DNA of 11,485 nt. Source: a bacterium ADurb.Bin374 (GTDB lineage Bacteria > Riflebacteria > Ozemobacteria > Ozemobacterales > Ozemobacteraceae). Positions 6,892 to 11,485 of this stretch are shown in pieces. Location: assembly GCA_002068715.1 (NCBI GenBank), contig MWAR01000553.1, positions 1 through 11,485 of the forward strand. Reading direction: 5' to 3'. The translations under genes were made by a program, and so were the position numbers. The notes under the pieces were generated by a model. The model saw only the letters and a list, made by a program, of their open reading frames with translations, was not told where the DNA came from and made no database searches. Each line of letters starts with the position of its first letter. Within the stretch, counting starts at the first letter, position 1.

Positions 6892-7959
6892 TTGCCAATG
6901 GAACATTTGCCAGCGGGAACGCTGGAGCTTCTGGCTCTGGTGTTTGCAGCGTGCTTCTTAGCCGTACTCGCCATCCGGTTCTTTCTGGGTCGATGGCGCA
7001 AGGCATCCGAAGAACGGCTTCGCATCGAGTGGCAAAAAAAGCGAGACCGGCTCATTTTTCTTATGAATGTCGAAACGCCGGCAGCAGAACAGCGCAGGGA
7101 GGCAGAAGCCCTGATCGGGGCGATCCAGTCGGACGAAGAGCGCGTGCTTGCCGACAGACCGTTGGCGGCGGCGCTGATCAGGGGAAAGCTGTTGTCCGGA
7201 GACTTTTCCAAAGCCGAAAAGCTAATCAAATCGGCGTCGCAACGGCATCCCGACACGGCCGTCCAGTGGCAGGACCTTGGAATCGATCTCCTGGTCGCCA
7301 GGAAAGCATCTGACCCCCAGTCCGTCGAACGACTCCAGGATGCCTGCATCCGCAACCCCGCACGAGAGGCTTGGGGAAAACGCTTGCTTTCGCTCATGTC
7401 GACCGGAGCCTCGCTTTCCCGTTCGGCAGGGCAGGCCATCTGGGCCTATTACCAGGCTCATAGCGACTCCCGGGCCCTTCAATACCTTGGAGACTCGTAC
7501 GAGAAGAAGAAGCTGTTCAACAGGGAGTCCCTCCCCGTCTTTCAGGTGCTTGCCGATGTCGAGAAGAAAAAGGTCAAATGGCAGTATGCTCTCGCACGGT
7601 GTCTCTACGAGTCAGGCGACCAGGCCGGAACGGATCAAGCTCTTCAGCTTGCCATTTCCCTCGATTCGTCCTATCAGCCCGCGATCGAGTTTTTCCGCCG
7701 GCTCATGCAGCAGCGTTCTCCTGTTCCCGAGGGAACGGCTGCAAGCTCGATTCCGCACAATCCGACGGACACCGCAGCCGCTCGTGACATTCATGCCAAA
7801 AGCGATATCGGCGCCTCAGCCCCCCCCCGACAAGGGGTCATTCCTCCCGCCACGTTATGTCCAGGTGGTGGAAATCGGCCGTGGCGGCATGGGAACGGTA
7901 TACCGGGCTTTCGACGACGTCCTGGCGAGAGAGGTCGCTATCAAGACGCTCAACGATGA
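6892..7959 (+). CDS. Membrane-anchored TPR-like sensor half of a split Ser/Thr kinase
   Basis: As read here the frame gives about 355 residues. A transmembrane helix at about 11-32 (LELLALVFAACFLAVLAIRFF) is followed at once by many Arg/Lys, placing the rest in the cytoplasm. Residues about 70-290 are helical and TPR-like, with runs such as ALIRGKLLSGDFSKAEKLI and QYALARCLYESGDQAG. A Pro/Ser/Ala-rich linker then reaches nine C at 7820-7828. After that point this frame gives a low-complexity Arg/Gly-rich end that is not protein-like, while the next frame carries a complete kinase domain. Removing one C joins the two into one protein of about 580 residues (counted from 6892), with anchor, TPR region and C-terminal kinase. 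I therefore read this as the N-terminal part of one gene. The start (TTG 6892, or ATG 6898) was chosen from the GGGAGG at 6878-6883. The product listed may not exist as a stable protein. Confidence 0.75.
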   Translation: MPMEHLPAGTLELLALVFAACFLAVLAIRFFLGRWRKASEERLRIEWQKKRDRLIFLMNVETPAAEQRREAEALIGAIQSDEERVLADRPLAAALIRGKLLSGDFSKAEKLIKSASQRHPDTAVQWQDLGIDLLVARKASDPQSVERLQDACIRNPAREAWGKRLLSLMSTGASLSRSAGQAIWAYYQAHSDSRALQYLGDSYEKKKLFNRESLPVFQVLADVEKKKVKWQYALARCLYESGDQAGTDQALQLAISLDSSYQPAIEFFRRLMQQRSPVPEGTAASSIPHNPTDTAAARDIHAKSDIGASAPPRQGVIPPATLCPGGGNRPWRHGNGIPGFRRRPGERGRYQDAQR

Positions 7960-8638
7960 TGTCGCCGGATCGGACCCGGCCCTCCGGGAGCGCTTCCTCG
8001 GCGAGTCGAGAATTCTGGCAGCCCTCGATCACCCCTCCATTCCAAAAGTGTTCGACGTTTCCGTCAACCCGCCCATTTTCATCGCCTTCGAGTTCATCCG
8101 GGGCGAAAACCTCCGTTCGCTTCTCGAATCAGGCCCTTTCCCGATCGAAAACGCCCTGAAAATCGGCGGAGAAGTGGCGGAAGGCCTTCATCACATCATC
8201 GAACGCGGCGTTCTCCACCGCGACATCAAGCCGGAAAATATACTCATCGATATTTCCGGTCACTCCCGCATCGTCGATTTCGGCCTCGCGCATGGGTCGA
8301 TGAAAGCACAAATGACCCATACGGGAGTCGTCATGGGAACACCCTGGTATCTCGCTCCCGAGCGGCTGCGCGGACAGTCGGCGACGCAGGCCAGCGAGAT
8401 ATTCGCCTTCGGCGTGATGTTGTTCGAAATGATCTGCGGCCGACGCCCCTTCACCGGTGATGACGTCAGAGTAATCCTGGTCCAGGATCCCCCCAGACCG
8501 CGCGATCTGAGACATGACTGCCCGCCCCGCCTCGAGGTTCTGATGCTCGACTGCATCAGCAAGAATCCCAACAATCGCCCTCCCAACTTCAAGGAGATCA
8601 ACGCCGAACTCACGGCCATGCCAAAGGATATATTCTGA
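7793..8638 (+). CDS. Hanks-type Ser/Thr protein kinase domain (C-terminal half of a split gene)
   Basis: Read from ATG 7793 this gives 281 residues with all main kinase motifs. These are the Gly-loop GRGGMG (29-34), the ATP-binding Lys51 in VAIK, helix-C Glu71, the catalytic loop HRDIKPEN (142-149), the metal-binding DFG (162-164) and APE (188-190). Thr residues in the activation segment (175, 177, 183) are candidates for autophosphorylation. The usual Asp of subdomain IX is Glu202 (SEIFAFG), a mild change. It should be an active cytoplasmic kinase. ATG 7793 lacks a Shine-Dalgarno sequence and sits inside the upstream gene in another frame, so independent translation is doubtful. A single-base frame change at the C-run (7820-7828) would fuse it to the membrane/TPR half. 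The open frame continues further upstream to 7277, but that part is the shadow of the TPR frame. The stop shares one base with the next gene's ATG. Confidence 0.88.
   Translation: MPKAISAPQPPPDKGSFLPPRYVQVVEIGRGGMGTVYRAFDDVLAREVAIKTLNDDVAGSDPALRERFLGESRILAALDHPSIPKVFDVSVNPPIFIAFEFIRGENLRSLLESGPFPIENALKIGGEVAEGLHHIIERGVLHRDIKPENILIDISGHSRIVDFGLAHGSMKAQMTHTGVVMGTPWYLAPERLRGQSATQASEIFAFGVMLFEMICGRRPFTGDDVRVILVQDPPRPRDLRHDCPPRLEVLMLDCISKNPNNRPPNFKEINAELTAMPKDIF
7820..7828 (+). repeat. Nine-C homopolymer at the frame switch between TPR and kinase
   Basis: A run of nine C lies exactly where the reading frame must change. Eight C would give one continuous protein reading ASAPPDKGSFLPPRY into the kinase domain. 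The run may be a sequencing or assembly error, a fixed frameshift, or a slippage-prone tract that switches kinase expression on and off. Confidence 0.85.
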
Positions 8639-10128
8639 TGAAGCTCGTGTTGAAGGATCACAACGGCAATCTGCTGCATGCAAGCACCATTTCTTCAAAA
8701 ACCGGGGACATCAAGATCGGTCGCACCGAGTCCTGTCAGATCCGGCTCGGCTCTCTGAACATCTCCAGAGAACATCTGCTCGTCCGCTGTGACGCACAGG
8801 GACAGGTTCTCATCCAGGACCTCCACAGCACCTTCGGAACGCCCATCAACGGCATGAAAATTCAGCCGGGCATCTTCCTGCCGTTCCAGCCCGGCTCGGT
8901 CGCCCAACTTTCCCAGGACGTCTTCCTTTTTCTCGAGGCCGACCAGGAGTTCGGCATGGCCGGCATCGCCGATCTGAAGTCCTCCCAGGGGGGAACCAGC
9001 GATCCGCCGGTGTTTCCCTTCTTCCTCAGCCGGAACGAGAACCTGGTCCGGGAAACCTTTCAGGATCTGCGTTTCAGGCTGCCACAGGATGTCCAGAGCG
9101 AAGTGGATTCGACGGAAACGGTCATAAAAAGTCGCATGCGCGAGTTGAGCGCGGTCCTGGAAGTCAGCTTCGCCCTCAGCTCGATCACCAATTTCCAGCG
9201 GCTGCTCGAATATACGATCGATATGGCCCTCGAGGTCACCGGCGCCGAACGCGGCGGTCTCATTCTCTTCAACGAACAGCGGCAGATGTTCGAAATGGCC
9301 GTGTTGCGCAGACTGGGCACCGGCGAAATCGAGCAGGACATGAAGACCTCCGGAAGCCTTATCAGGCGCTGCTTTCAAACGGGCGAGACGGTGGTCATCC
9401 GCGACACGTCCACCGATCCGGCGGTCGCGGGCAACCAGAGCATCGTTCTCAACAAGATCCTGTCTCTCGCCGTGACGCCGCTGAAAATCCAGTCGGTGAT
9501 CATCGGCGTCCTGTATCTCGACAACCGGCTGTCGGCCAACACGTTCACGGACCGAGTGCAGGAGCTGCTGCGCGTGTTCGCGGCGCAGGCATCCCTCGCC
9601 ATCCACAATTCACGACTTCTCTACCTCGCGACCACCGACGGGCTGACCGGTCTCCTGAATCACAAGCACTTTCTGAACCGTCTCCTCGAGGAGTTCTACC
9701 GGGTCAGGCGCCACGGTTCCACGCTTTCTCTTCTCATGCTGGACATCGACCATTTCAAGAGGTTCAACGACACCTACGGCCACATCGTCGGCGACAAGGT
9801 GCTGCGACACGTAGCCCAAATCCTTCGCGACAAGCTGCGCATCCATGATCTCGCCGCCAGATACGGAGGCGAGGAGTTCTCGATACTCCTCCCCCAAACC
9901 GATCTCACGGGCGCATCCCACCTGGCCGACAAGCTGTTGTCGGCCATTTCATCCAATCCCCTCGTTCATGAGGGAAAACCGCTCGAAGTCACCATCAGCA
10001 TCGGAGCCGCCGAATTCGATCCGAAGGGGATGGACAGGCCGTTGGTACTTGTGAAAGCCGCCGACGCCGCCCTCTACGAGGCAAAAAAGCGCGGCAGAAA
10101 CCAGGTCCAGCTCTACCCGATCGTCTGA
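8638..10128 (+). CDS. FHA-GAF-GGDEF diguanylate cyclase
   Basis: The protein has 496 residues and three domains. The FHA domain spans about 5-100, with IGR (27-29), SREH (43-46) and HSTFGTPING (63-72), the pattern that binds phosphothreonine peptides. The GAF domain spans about 172-325. The GGDEF domain spans about 332-495, with DGLTGLLNHKHF (334-345), DIDHFKRFNDTYGH (369-382), the active-site GGEEF (410-414) and the inhibitory I-site RxxD as RIHD (401-404). All residues expected for making c-di-GMP from two GTP, and for product inhibition, are present. There is no membrane segment, so it should be cytoplasmic. Its ATG shares one base with the kinase stop and has AAAGGA 9 bases upstream, so the two are translationally coupled. 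The FHA domain probably docks onto the phosphorylated kinase or its substrate, making c-di-GMP output depend on Ser/Thr phosphorylation. The GAF ligand is unknown. Confidence 0.93.
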   Translation: MKLVLKDHNGNLLHASTISSKTGDIKIGRTESCQIRLGSLNISREHLLVRCDAQGQVLIQDLHSTFGTPINGMKIQPGIFLPFQPGSVAQLSQDVFLFLEADQEFGMAGIADLKSSQGGTSDPPVFPFFLSRNENLVRETFQDLRFRLPQDVQSEVDSTETVIKSRMRELSAVLEVSFALSSITNFQRLLEYTIDMALEVTGAERGGLILFNEQRQMFEMAVLRRLGTGEIEQDMKTSGSLIRRCFQTGETVVIRDTSTDPAVAGNQSIVLNKILSLAVTPLKIQSVIIGVLYLDNRLSANTFTDRVQELLRVFAAQASLAIHNSRLLYLATTDGLTGLLNHKHFLNRLLEEFYRVRRHGSTLSLLMLDIDHFKRFNDTYGHIVGDKVLRHVAQILRDKLRIHDLAARYGGEEFSILLPQTDLTGASHLADKLLSAISSNPLVHEGKPLEVTISIGAAEFDPKGMDRPLVLVKAADAALYEAKKRGRNQVQLYPIV

Positions 10129-10315
10129 TCCGCCATCGAAGCGGCAATGCACCTGGGCTCCCACTCCTCCCGTTTTCATCATCGCCAGGGAAAAGGGGTG
10201 CCGCATGCCCGGGACCTTCGCGTCCTGCCCGCGCGCTCGAAGCAGAGTGACGTATTTTTCATGTTTTCCTCGTATTCAGGGAGAGATGCACTTCTGCCGA
10301 TAACTGATCCGTCGT
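10129..10315 (+). other. Intergenic gap without a clear signal
   Basis: This 187-base gap separates the GGDEF gene from the exported TPR gene. I see no convincing terminator or -35/-10 pair. An imperfect hairpin (about 10169-10198) has a large loop and no T-run. A T-rich patch at 10253-10268 could be part of a promoter. Confidence 0.5.
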
Positions 10316-11485
10316 ATGACCAGAAAACGTCTCATCCTGCTGTTCGGACTCTGGCTGGCCGCCTCGGCGCTGCCGGCCGATGCCGCCATGGATTACGCGC
10401 TCGAAAACAAGCTTTCGGCGTCGATTTCGAACGCGGAAGGCCTGTATCAGGCGGGGCAGTGGGACAAGGTCCTGACACTGGCCCGTCAGATCATGAAGGA
10501 AGCGCCGGCGGACCATCCGTCACGTCAGCGAGCGTATGATCTGATCATTCTCGCCACCGACAGCCGCAGCCGTGAACAACTCGGCGAGCAGCAGGCGGCC
10601 ACGACAAAGAAAAACAAACAGACCGCCGAACAGCTCGTAGCCGAAGGCTCGAAGCTGATGGGCGAGAAGAAATTCACCGAGGCCCTCGACAAGTTCAAGA
10701 ACGCCGTCCGCAGTTACGGCGGCGACGCCGAAACGTGGTATATGCTCGGCTATGCATTCCAGCGCACCGACAAGCCCTACGAGGCATACGGCGCCTACAA
10801 GCAGTGCTTCAAGCTCAACGACAAACATCCGCGTGCGCTGTTCCACCTCGCGGAGCTGGCTTTCTCATTCAAGAAATCGGCCGAGGCCGAAGATTTCGCC
10901 CGTCGCCTGATCGGCGAGATCGAAACGCAGCTCGACCAGCTGAACGGCCTGTTTTACGAACAGCGGGCGGCGAACCTCAACGACAAGGCGATCGCCACGG
11001 CGCGCAAGATCGCGGCCTACAAGCGCAACCTCGGCCAGGCTTCCTACATGCTGGGTCTGCTGACGGAAACCCGCGGCGCCCTTCCCGACGCCAAGACGGC
11101 CCTCGAACGCACCGTGAAGCTGAATCCGACCTCGATGGACGGTTACTACCACCTTGGAAAAGTGTATCTGCGGCTCGGCATTCTGCACCAGTCGACCGTC
11201 GCGTTCGAGCAGGCGATCCTGATCGGCGAGAACGCGCTCAAGGAGAACCGGGCGAAAGCGAAGAAACTGCTCGATGACGGCAAATCCGATGCTGCTGTCG
11301 AGGCGGAACTCCGCACGAAGGCGATGTCGGGCCGTCTCGCACTGTGCTACTACGGGCTTGCCGTCGCCGAGCACCGGCGCGATGACGTGACGACGGCCCT
11401 CGAACAGATCGACAAGGCTCTCGAGCTGAAACCTGAATTCCTGCAGGCGCGGTTTGCCAGGGCCGTGTTCCTGGCCACGAAGCGG
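10316..11485 (+). CDS. Exported TPR-repeat protein, 3' end beyond the window
   Basis: The frame is open from ATG 10316 to the right edge, giving 390 residues with no stop, so the gene is partial. Residues 1-23 form a Sec signal peptide with ADA/A cleavage. The rest is almost entirely helical TPR repeats. Clear ones lie at about 105-180 (EGSKLMGEKKFTEALDKFKN, WYMLGYAFQRTDKPYEAY), 240-305 (ASYMLGLLTETRGALPDAK, YYHLGKVYLRLGILHQST) and 338-385 (LAVAEHRRDDVTTALEQ). A Lys/Gln-rich link (90-106) follows the first repeat. An in-frame stop (10301) lies just upstream, so ATG is the only normal start, though no Shine-Dalgarno sequence precedes it. Such proteins scaffold periplasmic or outer-membrane assemblies, for example secretion, pilus or glycan systems. 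Nothing here tells which. The 187-base gap means it need not belong to the signalling unit upstream. Confidence 0.85.
   Translation, partial: MTRKRLILLFGLWLAASALPADAAMDYALENKLSASISNAEGLYQAGQWDKVLTLARQIMKEAPADHPSRQRAYDLIILATDSRSREQLGEQQAATTKKNKQTAEQLVAEGSKLMGEKKFTEALDKFKNAVRSYGGDAETWYMLGYAFQRTDKPYEAYGAYKQCFKLNDKHPRALFHLAELAFSFKKSAEAEDFARRLIGEIETQLDQLNGLFYEQRAANLNDKAIATARKIAAYKRNLGQASYMLGLLTETRGALPDAKTALERTVKLNPTSMDGYYHLGKVYLRLGILHQSTVAFEQAILIGENALKENRAKAKKLLDDGKSDAAVEAELRTKAMSGRLALCYYGLAVAEHRRDDVTTALEQIDKALELKPEFLQARFARAVFLATKR

Noticed and set aside
7034..7040. Run of seven A as a second frameshift site in the TPR-like gene
   Set aside because: The same frame is protein-like on both sides of the run, so no frame change is needed.
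7277..7792. Upstream extension of the kinase frame as extra coding sequence
   Set aside because: Its translation is Ser/Arg/Pro-rich and unlike a protein domain, while the other frame over the same bases gives TPR-like helices.
8695..9606. 303-codon - strand frame over the FHA-GAF region
   Set aside because: The + strand carries clear FHA and GAF motifs over the same bases, and the - strand product has no recognisable domain or ribosome binding site.
10169..10198. Possible terminator after the GGDEF gene
   Set aside because: The stem is interrupted by a mismatch, the loop is about 12 bases and no T-run follows.
10147..10539. 130-codon + frame starting in the gap and running into the exported TPR gene
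   Set aside because: It overlaps the TPR gene in another frame, has no ribosome binding site and gives Arg/Gly/Ser-rich sequence typical of a shadow.

Overview
The window is a densely packed, GC-rich stretch of bacterial chromosome. All nine genes I can support lie on the + strand; one of them is split by a frameshift, so they appear as ten coding entries. An O-antigen-ligase-type membrane protein, Sec-type signal peptides, a Ser/Thr kinase and a GGDEF protein point to a Gram-negative-type, free-living bacterium. The mix of TPR proteins, a Hanks kinase, an FHA-GAF-GGDEF protein and a CPxGGxY/CSxHG pilin-like motif would fit a lineage such as Candidatus Riflebacteria. That placement is a guess from gene style. 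I see no tRNA, rRNA, CRISPR array, transposase or integrase.

Region 1 (3-4442) is a tight three-gene run. It starts with the 3' part of a DUF3857/transglutaminase-like protein whose catalytic Cys, His and Asp all appear to be replaced. Next, 7 bases on, is a Wzy/WaaL-type O-antigen ligase-family membrane protein with a C-terminal TPR region. Third, overlapping by ATGA, is an alpha/beta hydrolase with an intact Ser-Asp-His triad fused to a multi-pass membrane domain. Together these suggest cell-surface glycan or envelope work, but the substrate cannot be read from the sequence.

Region 2 (4423-6800) looks like a small stress-type regulon. Three GAAATA boxes sit upstream of an ECF sigma factor. 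A short single-pass membrane protein overlaps the sigma gene and could be its anti-sigma factor. A secreted protein with a strong ribosome binding site follows; its C-terminal half contains a pilin-head-like module without the pilin N-terminal helix. A strong hairpin closes the unit.

Region 3 (6830-10128) is a signalling unit. A sigma70-like promoter with an inverted repeat in its spacer drives a membrane-anchored TPR-like protein. After a run of nine C the reading frame shifts into a complete Hanks-type Ser/Thr kinase. The kinase stop overlaps the start of an FHA-GAF-GGDEF diguanylate cyclase. The likely logic is a membrane sensor kinase whose phosphothreonine output is read by the FHA domain to control c-di-GMP synthesis. 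Whether the C-run is a sequencing error, a real mutation or a phase-variable switch is the main open question in the window.

Region 4 (10129-11485) is a 187-base gap without a clear signal, then an exported TPR protein that runs off the end of the window.
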